DNA of 64,000 nucleotides from Geoglobus acetivorans (GTDB taxonomy: Archaea > Halobacteriota > Archaeoglobi > Archaeoglobales > Archaeoglobaceae). The first letter of the stretch is position 1. Each line of letters opens with the position of its first letter. Positions 52,048 to 60,568 of this stretch are shown piece by piece. A model generated the notes under the pieces. It was given only the letters and a program-made list of their open reading frames with translations. It was not told the origin of the DNA and did no database searches. The stretch is from contig NZ_CP087714.1 in assembly GCF_039641995.1 (NCBI RefSeq), positions 1-64,000 of the forward strand, written 5' to 3'. Position numbers and translations under genes: made by a program.

Positions 52048-52502
52048 TAACCCTCACAACCTCAAGGGACCCATCTCAGAGAACCCGGAGCTTTGCAAAG
52101 GTCATCTCAAGGTACATGAACTGGTACTACCTGCAGAGAGGTAAGCTCAGCATGGAGGACCTGTTCGAAAAATCGGACAGGATTGTGCTCATAAGAGAGA
52201 TAAAGGGCAACCCGGCTTTCCTGGATCTGTACACAGGGGACAAAAAATCAGTGACGATGAGGATTAACGTGGGAACAATAAAGAAGGAAAAAATGGACGA
52301 CAGTCCGGTATACTTTGCAGGCAGACCCCCCTTCGACCCGGTAATACTCGGAGCCATGCCAAAGATAGATGCCGGAGAGAAGCTCGCCAGAAAACTGAAT
52401 CTGAGAAAAATAGTATATGTCAGAAAAGACGGGAAACTGGTCTTTACATTTGATGGTAAGGAAGTACTTACTGTAAAACTCCTCGGTGTCTATGAGGGCT
52501 GA
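52044..52502 (+). CDS. Brix-domain ribosome biogenesis protein (Imp4-like)
   Basis: A 152-residue Brix domain. ITLTTSRDPSQRTRSFAKVISR at the N-terminus is the anticodon-binding-like Brix lead. Eukaryotic relatives such as Imp4 act in rRNA processing, and the archaeal form probably helps rRNA folding. The linkage to pcc1 and prefoldin beta is the usual archaeal ribosome-biogenesis neighbourhood. Confidence 0.87.
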   Translation: MITLTTSRDPSQRTRSFAKVISRYMNWYYLQRGKLSMEDLFEKSDRIVLIREIKGNPAFLDLYTGDKKSVTMRINVGTIKKEKMDDSPVYFAGRPPFDPVILGAMPKIDAGEKLARKLNLRKIVYVRKDGKLVFTFDGKEVLTVKLLGVYEG

Positions 52503-52725
52503 AATCGAGATCTCCGGAAAAAAGGACTGGCTCGAAATCCTGAAAGAGATATTTGTTGAGAAGCCAGAAGATAGAAGGAGCAGAGCGAAAGTTTATTTAA
52601 CCGATGAAAAATTCGTAATTGAGATAATAGCCGATGACCTCACCGCTCTGAGAGCGAGTGTCAACTCGTATTTGAGGTTGATTAGAGCCTGTATCGGTAC
52701 ATTAGAGGTGATAGAAAATGGGTGA
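52492..52725 (+). CDS. KEOPS complex subunit Pcc1
   Basis: A 77-residue dimerisation subunit of KEOPS, the complex that makes t6A at position 37 of ANN-decoding tRNAs. The C-terminal helix LTALRASVNSYLRLIR is the Pcc1 signature. The ATG at 52492 (MRAEIEISG) is the likely start; a GTG lies two codons upstream. It overlaps the Brix gene by 11 bases and the prefoldin gene by 8. Confidence 0.87.
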   Translation: MRAEIEISGKKDWLEILKEIFVEKPEDRRSRAKVYLTDEKFVIEIIADDLTALRASVNSYLRLIRACIGTLEVIENG

Positions 52726-53065
52726 ATTACCTCCTCAGGTTCAGAACCTGGCAGGACAGCTTCAGCAGGTTCAGCAGCAGCTACAGCTGATAATCTCACA
52801 GAAGGCTCAGCTTGAAGGGTTGATCAAGGAAGCGAAAGATGCACTTGACGAACTGCAGAAGTCCGAGTCAGATGTGGCATACAGGGCAGTAGGAAACGTT
52901 CTTGTCAAGCTCAAAAAAGAAGAGATCGAAAAGGACCTTCAGGAAAAGATAGAAACCTACGAAGTTAGAAGGAACATGCTCGAAAGGCAGGAAGGAAAGC
53001 TGAGAGACAGGCTGACAGAACTGCAGGAAAAGCTAAGGTCTGCTCTCGGCGTTCAGGCTGGCTAA
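52718..53065 (+). CDS. pfdB: Prefoldin beta subunit
   Basis: A 115-residue coiled-coil protein. Two long heptad helices (about 1-45 and 68-110) flank the beta hairpin DVAYRAVGNVLVKLKKEEI, the prefoldin beta signature. It assembles with an alpha subunit, not encoded here, into the jellyfish-shaped chaperone that hands proteins to the thermosome. The start lies within the pcc1 end. Confidence 0.93.
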   Translation: MGELPPQVQNLAGQLQQVQQQLQLIISQKAQLEGLIKEAKDALDELQKSESDVAYRAVGNVLVKLKKEEIEKDLQEKIETYEVRRNMLERQEGKLRDRLTELQEKLRSALGVQAG

Positions 53066-53365
53066 TATTTTTTCAAGTATTTTTTCATCAATATCTCTGC
53101 TCACACGCAGAAACCTCCCATCCCAGGCAATGTAGCCCTTATCAAAAAACCAGGCGTTTCTAAATGGATAGAGTTTCTTTTTCCTTCCCCCGAACTCGCC
53201 CACCAGGCTTTCATTGATGTTCAGCTCATTCTCAAATCGTACCACAAATGACAGATCATCTCCAACCGATATGACGTTCTCACACAACGCCTTCAGTTCG
53301 GACTGAAGCTCTGCGGGACTGTCCTCAAATGACTTTGCTGTTCTCAGAAGTTTGAGCAGATCCAT
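53033..53365 (-). CDS. Uncharacterised 110-residue protein
   Basis: A protein with a likely alpha/beta fold; the C-terminal third (FFDKGYIAWDGRFLRVSRDIDEKILEKIL) has alternating strand and helix. No family recognised. A TATA-like AATTATTTTTAACC on the minus strand lies about 25 bases ahead of the ATG, which supports expression. It overlaps pfdB tail to tail by 33 bases and is divergent from the small ORF at 53401. Confidence 0.5.
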   Translation of the reverse strand: MDLLKLLRTAKSFEDSPAELQSELKALCENVISVGDDLSFVVRFENELNINESLVGEFGGRKKKLYPFRNAWFFDKGYIAWDGRFLRVSRDIDEKILEKILASLNAESRP

Positions 53366-53400
53366 AACAGTTAAAAGTACGGCGCCGGTTAAAAATAATT

Positions 53401-53568
53401 GTGGAGGAGTACTACGCCCGTTTGATTGTCAAATTCCTGGGAGGGATACTGCTCATATTCATCTCTATCTTTGCCCTGATAATAAACCAGCCACTCCTAA
53501 CGATGGTTGGAATCGCTCTTGGACTTTACCTCTCAGTCACTGCCTATAGAGAAGGGAGTAAACTCTGA
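53401..53568 (+). CDS. Small membrane protein, 55 residues
   Basis: A GTG-initiated 55-codon ORF with two hydrophobic segments at about residues 13-29 and 32-47 and a short charged tail (YREGSKL). Codon use fits the neighbours. No family recognised. It has no convincing Shine-Dalgarno site, and its 3' end overlaps the aldolase gene by 32 bases. Confidence 0.45.
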   Translation: MEEYYARLIVKFLGGILLIFISIFALIINQPLLTMVGIALGLYLSVTAYREGSKL

Positions 53569-54085
53569 CAAGATAGTAAACCTTGCAGGAGTGTTCCACA
53601 AAGCTCGCCAGTTTGAATGCGTCCATGAAAGACTTGCCCGCAGCATAGATCCCGTGGCCCTTCACAGCAGCAAATCCATTCTTGCGTATTTCATCAGAGA
53701 TGAGCTCCGCATACCTTTCCGTCCCAAATTTTCCCTCGATGAATCTGATCTCCTTCAAAAACATCCTGCCCTCCAGGTCTACAGGGGTCATTCCATCTTC
53801 AAGTAGAGAAAGAGCGACGTTGTAAGAGCCGTGACAGTGCAGAACTGCCCGAAAGTTTGTTTTTTCATACACCTTCCTGTGAACCTCAAGGTCTGATGAA
53901 GCACTTCTGTCCGTGCCCCTGAAGTCCACTCTGACGAAATCATCAGGAGTGAGTTCATCGAGAATTGCTCCGCTTTTTGTGATAACTATTCCCTCGCCAT
54001 CAACAAAACTCAGGTTTCCGCTCGATCCATCAATCAGATGCTGTTCTGCAAGTTTTTTACCGATCCTGATCGCCTCATCAATCAC
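53537..54085 (-). CDS. Class II aldolase/adducin-family protein (FucA-like)
   Basis: Zinc-dependent aldolase of 182 residues. GNLSFVDGEGIVITKSGA (residues 23-40) and the SDLEVHRKVY and VLHCHGSYNVA region (about 64-90, holding two zinc His) plus KGHGIYAAG near 142 match fuculose/rhamnulose-phosphate aldolases. In archaea such proteins may act on fuculose-1-phosphate or other sugar phosphates. The substrate is not certain. Confidence 0.87.
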   Translation of the reverse strand: MIDEAIRIGKKLAEQHLIDGSSGNLSFVDGEGIVITKSGAILDELTPDDFVRVDFRGTDRSASSDLEVHRKVYEKTNFRAVLHCHGSYNVALSLLEDGMTPVDLEGRMFLKEIRFIEGKFGTERYAELISDEIRKNGFAAVKGHGIYAAGKSFMDAFKLASFVEHSCKVYYLVRVYSLLYRQ

Positions 54086-54165
54086 ATTAACTCAATGAAA
54101 CTGATGTATTAAAACCGTTGTGGGTTGCAGGAAAACAGTTTTATTTAGGAGACAGATTCAGGAAC

Positions 54166-54780
54166 ATGGGTTTTCTCATTGCTGTCGAGGGAATAGATGG
54201 TGCAGGCAAAACCACAATCGCAAAACACATAAAAGAAATTCTTGAGGATTTCGGGTTCAGAGCTGAGGTTCTCAAGGAACCGGGTGATAGCGTTTACGGA
54301 AAGATGATAAAAGACTCCGAGAGCAGATTTTCTCCGGAAAAGGAACTTGAACTGTTCATTCTTGACAGAATCGAGGACGTGAACAAAAACATACTTCCAA
54401 GGGTTAATGCTGGGATATGTGTTATCATGGACAGGTACTACTACTCAAACGTGGCATATCAGGGCGCTCTCGGAATAGATCCACAGGAAATCCTGAGAAA
54501 AAATGAAGAAATTGCACCAAAACCAGACCTCACCATACTGCTCGACGTTCATCCAGACATTGCACTTAAAAGAATTCAGAAAAGGCAGAAGATTACACCC
54601 TTCGAGGATGCGGAGTATCTTGAGAGAGTGAGAGAGCTGTTTCTCAGCATAAAGTCTGATGAGATCAGGGTGGTTGATGCCAGCCAGCCTCTGGATCACG
54701 TGAAAGGTGAAGTGTACCAGCTTGTGATGGAGCTCATATCATCAAGGGGTTCGTTCTTTGAAATGGCAATGAGAAAATAA
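54166..54780 (+). CDS. tmk: Thymidylate kinase
   Basis: Phosphorylates dTMP to dTDP. It has 204 residues. The P-loop EGIDGAGKTT (residues 8-17), the DR-x motif DRYYYSNVAYQG near 90 and the lid region QKRQKITPFED near 143 are typical. The ATG at 54166 (MGFLIAVEG) is chosen because a TATA-like GTTTTATTTAGG lies about 25 bases upstream; the frame opens at 54118. It has an ordinary C-terminus. Confidence 0.94.
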   Translation: MGFLIAVEGIDGAGKTTIAKHIKEILEDFGFRAEVLKEPGDSVYGKMIKDSESRFSPEKELELFILDRIEDVNKNILPRVNAGICVIMDRYYYSNVAYQGALGIDPQEILRKNEEIAPKPDLTILLDVHPDIALKRIQKRQKITPFEDAEYLERVRELFLSIKSDEIRVVDASQPLDHVKGEVYQLVMELISSRGSFFEMAMRK

Positions 54781-54785
54781 AAAAG

Positions 54786-55631
54786 TTATATTTCAACCTG
54801 CTCAAACGCTCCCAGCAGATCCTTGTCGGAAATCATTCCGACAAACCTTTCGTTGAAATCGAGAACCGGCAGGTAGTCCAGATCGTTACTGATCATCTCT
54901 TTTGCAACCTTAGACACGCTGGTCTGAGGATTCGCAAATACGGGCGTTTTCATGAACTTCTTCACAGGATCCTTGGGGAGCTTCAGAACGCTCACCTCAA
55001 AGTACTTGACCGAGTAATCCCTTATGCCCTCCCATGCCCAGTTATCGTCGCTATCACTTGAAGATGCATACTCCCTCGATTCTATGAAGTCCTCAATCAG
55101 AGACTCGGTGAGCAGGATTTTTTCATCTATGATACCGACAACCTTTGCGTCGCTGTCGAGTACCGGGCACGCCTCTGCATTGGCAATTCTCATCATTTCT
55201 CCAGCCACATTTAGCGGGGTCTCCTCCCAGACAGACGCTGTCGAGTTTCTTACGTACTCCTTGATCGGTATCTCCACATTCCTCTCGGCGAGAACCTTGA
55301 CAATATCTCTGACCGTGATGATTCCAACAAGTTCGTCACCATCGACCACTGGCAACCTCCGGAAATGTGTTGTATTCAGAATGTGTATAACCTCCTTAAT
55401 ATCAACATCAGGTGAGATGTATGTCGGATCAGGAGTCATTAACAGAGCGAGCTGATCCTCATCTATTTTTCTCAGGATGTCCTTCCGTGTAACAATCCCG
55501 GCAAGCTTTCCGTCCTTGAGCACAGGCACGGCTGAAATGCCGTATTTTTTAAAGAGTTCGAGGACACTTTCCCTTGTTGAGGGCAGTTCTTCGTAGATCA
55601 CATCCGGGTTCATAATTTCCTTCGCCTTCAT
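54786..55631 (-). CDS. Protein with four CBS domains
   Basis: About 281 residues composed of two CBS pairs (roughly 3-120 and 125-280). Each CBS has a pattern such as AVPVLKDGKLAGIVTRKDIL. Such proteins bind adenine nucleotides or S-adenosylmethionine and act as energy or ligand sensors. No effector domain is present. The start at 55631 is preferred, because a TATA-like GTAAAATATATATTG lies about 25 bases ahead; a TTG at 55676 would place the TATA box inside the gene. Confidence 0.88.
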   Translation of the reverse strand: MKAKEIMNPDVIYEELPSTRESVLELFKKYGISAVPVLKDGKLAGIVTRKDILRKIDEDQLALLMTPDPTYISPDVDIKEVIHILNTTHFRRLPVVDGDELVGIITVRDIVKVLAERNVEIPIKEYVRNSTASVWEETPLNVAGEMMRIANAEACPVLDSDAKVVGIIDEKILLTESLIEDFIESREYASSSDSDDNWAWEGIRDYSVKYFEVSVLKLPKDPVKKFMKTPVFANPQTSVSKVAKEMISNDLDYLPVLDFNERFVGMISDKDLLGAFEQVEI

Positions 55632-55718
55632 GACAGTTATTGCTGGAGTTGCATCATCAATATATATTTTACTCAAAAAATGGTTGTTCGAATCTGAAAA
55701 ACGGAAATGAAATTAAAA

Positions 55719-56687
55719 TCAACCCTGCTTTGCTCTCTTTTTACCAACCAGGGTTAGAAATGCCAGAAATGAGTTGAGCTGGATTCGCTCGTGTGCCCCT
55801 TCCGTCAGTCTGAAATCGATCTCACCAAGCTTTTCCACGAGAACAACTTTCAGAGATTCGTCGAAACCCGAGGAGATTATTTCCCTGTACATCTGGGAAA
55901 CTATGTCCTCACCGCTCATCCCGTATTCGATCATGAGCCTGTCAAGGTAGTCTCTCGCTGAAAGGAAGTCTCCCTTCAGAGCTGTCTCTATAAGCTTTTT
56001 CAGTTCTTCCGGTCGTGCGGTAGCAGTAATCTGGTAAATCAGATCGGCTGTAACCTTCTCCCCCAGCGCCGAAGCACCCTGCAGAGCGTTAATCGCCTTT
56101 CTGAAGTCCCCTCCAGAGATGTAGATCAACGCCTCAATGGCCTCATCATCGATATCTATTCTCTCCTCTTCGCATATCTCGAGCAGCCGTTTCCTCATTG
56201 CCTCTGTGGGAACTGGCCTGAACTTGAAGACCGCACATCTGCTCTGGATGGGCTCGATAATCCTGCTGATGTAGTTGCAGCTTAGGATGAATCTGCATGT
56301 CTTTGAATACATTTCCATCGTTCTTCTGAGAGCCGCCTGAGCGTCAGCAGTCAGGGCATCCGCCTCATCCAGAAATATGATCTTGAACGGTGCCGAAATC
56401 GGTGCGGTTCTCGCAAACTCCTTTATCTTGTGTCTGACAACATCAATCCCCCTTTCATCACTCGCATTCATCTCGATGAAGTTGTCCTGCCATACATCAC
56501 CGAAAAGGTCTCTCGCGAGGGCTATGGATGTTGCCGTTTTTCCTGTGCCCGGAGGACCTGCAAAAAGCAGATGTGGTATGTTTTTCTTATGAACATAACC
56601 CTTAAGACGCTGAATCACCTCATCCTGACCGACAACTTCATCGAGGGTCTTTGGCCTGTATTTCTCAACCCAGATTATCGTGTCCAT
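55719..56687 (-). CDS. rfcS: Replication factor C small subunit
   Basis: Clamp-loader AAA+ subunit that loads PCNA. It has 322 residues, close to the archaeal norm, and no intein. WVEKYRPKTLDEVVGQ at the start, Walker A GPPGTGKT (near 45), Walker B LDEADAL (near 106) and the arginine-finger motif SRC (near 150) are present. The start at 56687 (MDTIIWVEKYRP) matches the family; the frame opens 15 codons upstream. The large subunit is not adjacent. Confidence 0.96.
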   Translation of the reverse strand: MDTIIWVEKYRPKTLDEVVGQDEVIQRLKGYVHKKNIPHLLFAGPPGTGKTATSIALARDLFGDVWQDNFIEMNASDERGIDVVRHKIKEFARTAPISAPFKIIFLDEADALTADAQAALRRTMEMYSKTCRFILSCNYISRIIEPIQSRCAVFKFRPVPTEAMRKRLLEICEEERIDIDDEAIEALIYISGGDFRKAINALQGASALGEKVTADLIYQITATARPEELKKLIETALKGDFLSARDYLDRLMIEYGMSGEDIVSQMYREIISSGFDESLKVVLVEKLGEIDFRLTEGAHERIQLNSFLAFLTLVGKKRAKQG

Positions 56688-56803
56688 CACAGATTCAAAC
56701 GGCGAACGAATATTAAAAACCTTCTGAGTCAATTATGCACCATCTCACAAAAGCGGCAGAGTATTATATTTCCAATTCGAATTTCGAAATAAGGTGATAC
56801 ACA

Positions 56804-57490
56804 ATGGGATTGCTGAGAGATGAAGATAAGGCGTATCTGAAAAAGGAGTTTGAAAAAAGTCTGAAAAACGATGTCAGGCTGATTCTGTTCTCCAGTGAGG
56901 ATGAACACTGCATATACTGCAAAGAGACCAGACAGCTCCTTGAAGAAGTCTCTGGACTTTCAGATAAGATACTGCTGGAAGTCCACGATATAAAAAGCGA
57001 AGATGCAAAGACGATGGGTGTTGAGCACACGCCAACAATCGTCATAACAGACAGCGAGAGCAGACTTGGGTCGAGGATAAAGTTCATCGGAATTCCGTCG
57101 GGATATGAGTTCACAACCCTGATTAAGGACATAATGTTCGTCTCGTCCGGTGAGCTTGAGGTGTCTCCAGAAACCAAAGAGGCGCTGAAGGGTGTAAACA
57201 GCAAACTTCTGATTGAGGTTTACGTAACCCCGAGCTGCCCGTACTGTCCAAAAGCCGTGCTTGTGGCTCACCAGTTTGCGATGATAAGCGAAAAAATAGA
57301 GGGTGTGATGATTGAAAGCCTCGAATTCCCATCACTGGCCGACAGATGGAGCGTGATGGGCGTACCACACACGGTCATCAGAAACCTCGACAAGGGCAAT
57401 GTTGTTCAGTTCGTGGGTGCATATCCTGAAACGCATGTTATCAACTTCGTAAAGGATGCAGACGAGGGTAAGAATGTCGACATGAGGTAA
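56804..57490 (+). CDS. pdo: Protein disulfide oxidoreductase (two thioredoxin folds)
   Basis: A 228-residue glutaredoxin/PDI-like protein typical of hyperthermophiles. It has two thioredoxin-fold halves with active sites CIYC (near residue 36) and CPYC (near 146), and cis-proline segments HTPTI and GVPHTV. It catalyses intracellular disulfide formation and exchange, probably with thioredoxin reductase. A GGTGA site precedes the ATG. Confidence 0.93.
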   Translation: MGLLRDEDKAYLKKEFEKSLKNDVRLILFSSEDEHCIYCKETRQLLEEVSGLSDKILLEVHDIKSEDAKTMGVEHTPTIVITDSESRLGSRIKFIGIPSGYEFTTLIKDIMFVSSGELEVSPETKEALKGVNSKLLIEVYVTPSCPYCPKAVLVAHQFAMISEKIEGVMIESLEFPSLADRWSVMGVPHTVIRNLDKGNVVQFVGAYPETHVINFVKDADEGKNVDMR

Positions 57491-57558
57491 ACTCCACTTT
57501 ACCTTTCTTTTCAAGCCCCCAACAACTATTTAAATAACCTTCTGACAAAACACTTTCA

Positions 57559-57828
57559 ATGGATGAGTTTGAAGAAATAATAGAAATAGAAATTGACGAA
57601 GAGGAGTTTGAAACCGAAGATGATGCCAGGCTTGCAGAAATTTACAAGCTTGCGGTAAAGCTCGTGGAGCATCTCGAAAGGCTGAAGAGCCAGGAGCTAA
57701 AGGAGGCAACGTCTCTGATGATAATCAGGGAAATTCTCTCTGACGACAGGATTTTGCTTGGTCTTGTAACCAAAATGATTCAGGACCTGTCTCTTGGCTA
57801 TGAGGATGACCCTACGTATTCTTCCTGA
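57559..57828 (+). CDS. Uncharacterised acidic 89-residue protein
   Basis: The first 23 residues are nearly all Glu, Asp and Ile; the remainder forms amphipathic helices (LAEIYKLAVKLVEHLERL). No family recognised. A TATA-like CTATTTAAATAACC lies about 25 bases before the ATG, so the message is leaderless, which supports a real gene. Confidence 0.65.
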   Translation: MDEFEEIIEIEIDEEEFETEDDARLAEIYKLAVKLVEHLERLKSQELKEATSLMIIREILSDDRILLGLVTKMIQDLSLGYEDDPTYSS

Positions 57829-57880
57829 AAATTTTTGTGCCAACGGTAAAATATTTTAACCTCTTTATATGCATATTAAT

Positions 57881-58855
57881 GTGGAAGTGCGCAAACTTCA
57901 GCTCATTGGCGGATCAAGTTTCATGGTTAGCCTGCCAAAGAACTGGATCAAGAAAAACAATCTCGACCAGGGCGACGATATAATTCTCGACATCGATGAG
58001 GACGTAATCAAAATAATGCCAAAAAAGTATTCTGAGGAGAGCAAGGTCGTAAAGGCCATTATTGAGAAGTTGCCTGCTTATGACGAGCGGTTTTTGAGGC
58101 GCTTCATCATTGCGCTGTACATACAGGGGCTGGACGAAATAGAGATCAGGGACAAAATGCTCTCTCCCAAGCTCGTGAGCAGGATCAGCGGAATCGTGCA
58201 TGAGATTATAGGTTTTGAGGTAATTGATGCTCAGGAGAACACGATTGTGCTCAGGAGCCTGACAACCGCAGAATTTGACATAATAGGCGTGCTTAAGAGA
58301 ATGTCCCAGATTGTTCTCGGCATTATAGACAGCATAATAGACAGCATCAACATTGATGACAGAGATGGGCTGAAAGAGATCCAGAAGCTTGAGGAAGACA
58401 GCGACAGGCTGTACATGCTGGCTGTCAGACTTGAAAACAGGGTTATAAGGGACCTGATGTCCCCATCGAAGTGGAGCGAGACGAGAAACATACTCGGAAT
58501 GAGGATTGTAGCAAAAACCCTTGAGGAGATCTCAGACTCGCTGTATGATTTTTCAGACGCACTCTACTCGCTCGACAACTTTTCGGAAGATTCAAAGCAG
58601 TATCTCGAGATTCTCTCAAGGATTGAGGATGTGTTCAGGAAAGTGATGGACTCGTACATGAAGTCAAGCACCGAAGCAGCAAACGATGCGATAGACATAG
58701 CTGACGGAATAGAGAACGATCTGCTCGCAAGCATCAAAGAGGGCAGGGAAAATCCGACAATAATGTATCCGCTCATAGACATATCGAGACGGATCAAAAG
58801 TATTGGAGAGATTGCAATCAACAAATCGGTCAGAGAGCTGATAATAACAAAATAA
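57881..58855 (+). CDS. PhoU-like phosphate uptake regulator with AbrB-type domain
   Basis: A protein of about 324 residues. The N-terminal 45 residues are a swapped-hairpin AbrB/SpoVT DNA-binding domain (KLQLIGGSSFMVSLPKNWIKKN); the rest is two PhoU helical-bundle repeats. Archaeal PhoU-AbrB proteins are thought to regulate phosphate uptake genes. The start GTG at 57881 gives MEVRKLQL and fits a leaderless mRNA from a TATA box near 57849; the ATG at 57869 is also possible. No Pst transporter is adjacent. Confidence 0.87.
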   Translation: MEVRKLQLIGGSSFMVSLPKNWIKKNNLDQGDDIILDIDEDVIKIMPKKYSEESKVVKAIIEKLPAYDERFLRRFIIALYIQGLDEIEIRDKMLSPKLVSRISGIVHEIIGFEVIDAQENTIVLRSLTTAEFDIIGVLKRMSQIVLGIIDSIIDSINIDDRDGLKEIQKLEEDSDRLYMLAVRLENRVIRDLMSPSKWSETRNILGMRIVAKTLEEISDSLYDFSDALYSLDNFSEDSKQYLEILSRIEDVFRKVMDSYMKSSTEAANDAIDIADGIENDLLASIKEGRENPTIMYPLIDISRRIKSIGEIAINKSVRELIITK

Positions 58856-58862
58856 TAAAATT

Positions 58863-60092
58863 TCAGCTCTCTTTTTCCAGCTCCTTTATGTTTTCATACA
58901 GCTCAGGCAAGAACAGCCCAACGTCAGTTACAATTCCGATGGCCTGATGGCTTCCCCTGTCAACCAGCTTTGTAACGGTGGACGGATTTGAATCAACGCA
59001 TATTGTCTTCACGACCGAGGGGAGGAGATTTCCAACCGCTATGCTGTGAAGCATCGAGGCCAGCATTATCACCATGTTCACACCCTTGAGGGCGTTCTTC
59101 ATGGCCTTCTTGGCCTCCATTGTATCGGTTACAACCTCTGGAAGAGGCCCATCATCCCTTATTGATCCAGCGAGAATGAAGGGGACGTTGTTTCTGACAC
59201 ATTCATACATTATGCCATCCCTTACAATGCCCTTCTCAACGGCCTGCTTTATGCCTCCAGCAGCTATGATTTTGCTGATGGTGTGAATGTGGTGCCTGTT
59301 TCCACCAGGCACGGGCCTTCCCGTCCTGATGTCCATTCCGAGAGACGTGCCGAATATGGAGATTTCCATGTCATGAACTGCAAGAGCGTTTCCGGAGAGG
59401 AGGACGTCAACATACCCATCTCTGATCATTCCGGCCAGAGCATCCCTCGCACCCGTGTGATCCACCGCAGGCCCTGCAACCACGGCGATTTTTCCTCCAT
59501 TCCTTTTCAAATTAACGATTTCACTCGCTATCGCCTTTATCACGTTGGGGGTAGGTCTCTCGGTAGAGACGTGCCCTCCCATGAACTCAAACGTTGTCGA
59601 CTTTCTCGGTCTTTCTGGAGGGATTATTTTGACACCCTTCTCGCCAATCAGAACGAGGTCTCCCTTCTTTATCTCATTGAGGAACCTGCAGTAAGCTCTT
59701 TTCCCTTCAGGATCAACGACGATGACCCTGTCCATTCCTATGTCCTCAACCTCTATCCACTCGCCGTTCAGCCTTACGAAGGTGGGATTGTTTGTCGTTA
59801 CGTAAAAACCATCGGGAAGAACTCTATCATCGGGTGCCTCAGCAAATTCAGCATCCTCAGCATCCGCAACCCTTGCACCGAGCTTGTGGAGTTCCTTCAA
59901 AAGCTCATCGAGATGGTTTTCATCCCTCCCAAAAACAATAAGTCTGGCGTAGCTGGTGTCCTCTTTCCTTTTTCCAATCCTGAATTCAGTTATTTCAAAT
60001 TCACCATCAAGATCAAGAATCAGATCCAGAACCTTTGGCAGTATGTTGGAATCTATAAGATGGCCCTCAAATTCAACCTCCCTTGCTATCAT
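58863..60092 (-). CDS. Archaeal ornithine cyclodeaminase (TIGR00300; LOR/SDH-like domain)
   Basis: A 409-residue protein of the TIGR00300 family. Its N-terminal part (about 1-95) is related to the LOR/SDH region, and the middle is an adapter domain. The C-terminal Rossmann domain holds GPAVDHTGARDALAGMI, SGNALAVHDME and DSNPSTVTKLVDRGS. A Methanococcus maripaludis homologue was shown to be an alternative ornithine cyclodeaminase, which makes proline and ammonia from ornithine. This assignment relies on family recognition. It is 54 bases from the thioredoxin gene upstream. Confidence 0.85.
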   Translation of the reverse strand: MIAREVEFEGHLIDSNILPKVLDLILDLDGEFEITEFRIGKRKEDTSYARLIVFGRDENHLDELLKELHKLGARVADAEDAEFAEAPDDRVLPDGFYVTTNNPTFVRLNGEWIEVEDIGMDRVIVVDPEGKRAYCRFLNEIKKGDLVLIGEKGVKIIPPERPRKSTTFEFMGGHVSTERPTPNVIKAIASEIVNLKRNGGKIAVVAGPAVDHTGARDALAGMIRDGYVDVLLSGNALAVHDMEISIFGTSLGMDIRTGRPVPGGNRHHIHTISKIIAAGGIKQAVEKGIVRDGIMYECVRNNVPFILAGSIRDDGPLPEVVTDTMEAKKAMKNALKGVNMVIMLASMLHSIAVGNLLPSVVKTICVDSNPSTVTKLVDRGSHQAIGIVTDVGLFLPELYENIKELEKES

Positions 60093-60146
60093 CAGGTTGA
60101 ATTTGATGGAGAATACAAAAACATTTTTGTTAAAAATTTGGAAAGT

Positions 60147-60557
60147 TCAGATGTTTCTCTCAACCCATCTCTTCAGCTCGGCTTTCGGAAGTGCGCCAAC
60201 AACCTTGTCAACTGGTCTGCCGTCCTTGAAGAAGATCAGAGTCGGAATTCCTGTGATCCCATACCTGCTGGCAATCATTGGATTCTCGTCGGTGTTCAGC
60301 TTTGCAAATACCACCTTGCCGGCATACTCCTTTGCCAGCTGTTCGACAATCGGGGCAATCATTCTGCACGGCATGCACCACTCCGCCCAGAAATCAACAA
60401 CAACATTGCCGTATTTTTTCAGAACCTCATCAAAATTTGATGCATCCACCTTTATCGGGTGATCAACAGCATTCTGAACAGGCTGATCGTCTTTATCACC
60501 GATCTTTTGCATGAGTTCCATCATCCTCTTCTGCCGGATTTTCTCAATCTCGTCCAT
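60147..60557 (-). CDS. trx: Thioredoxin
   Basis: A 136-residue thioredoxin with a roughly 30-residue N-terminal extension (MDEIEKIRQKRMMELMQKIG). The active site is WCMPC near residue 62, with Met replacing the usual Gly; the cis-proline segment is GIPTLIFF. It is probably reduced by the TrxB encoded at 21.2 kb. The start at 60557 is chosen, as it lies just after the trm10 stop. Confidence 0.93.
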   Translation of the reverse strand: MDEIEKIRQKRMMELMQKIGDKDDQPVQNAVDHPIKVDASNFDEVLKKYGNVVVDFWAEWCMPCRMIAPIVEQLAKEYAGKVVFAKLNTDENPMIASRYGITGIPTLIFFKDGRPVDKVVGALPKAELKRWVERNI

Positions 60558-60568
60558 AAGGCTAAATC

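Noticed and set aside
59283-60440. A 385-codon plus-strand frame antisense to the ornithine cyclodeaminase and thioredoxin genes
   Set aside because: Composition is unlike a real protein, and both minus-strand genes have clear family motifs.
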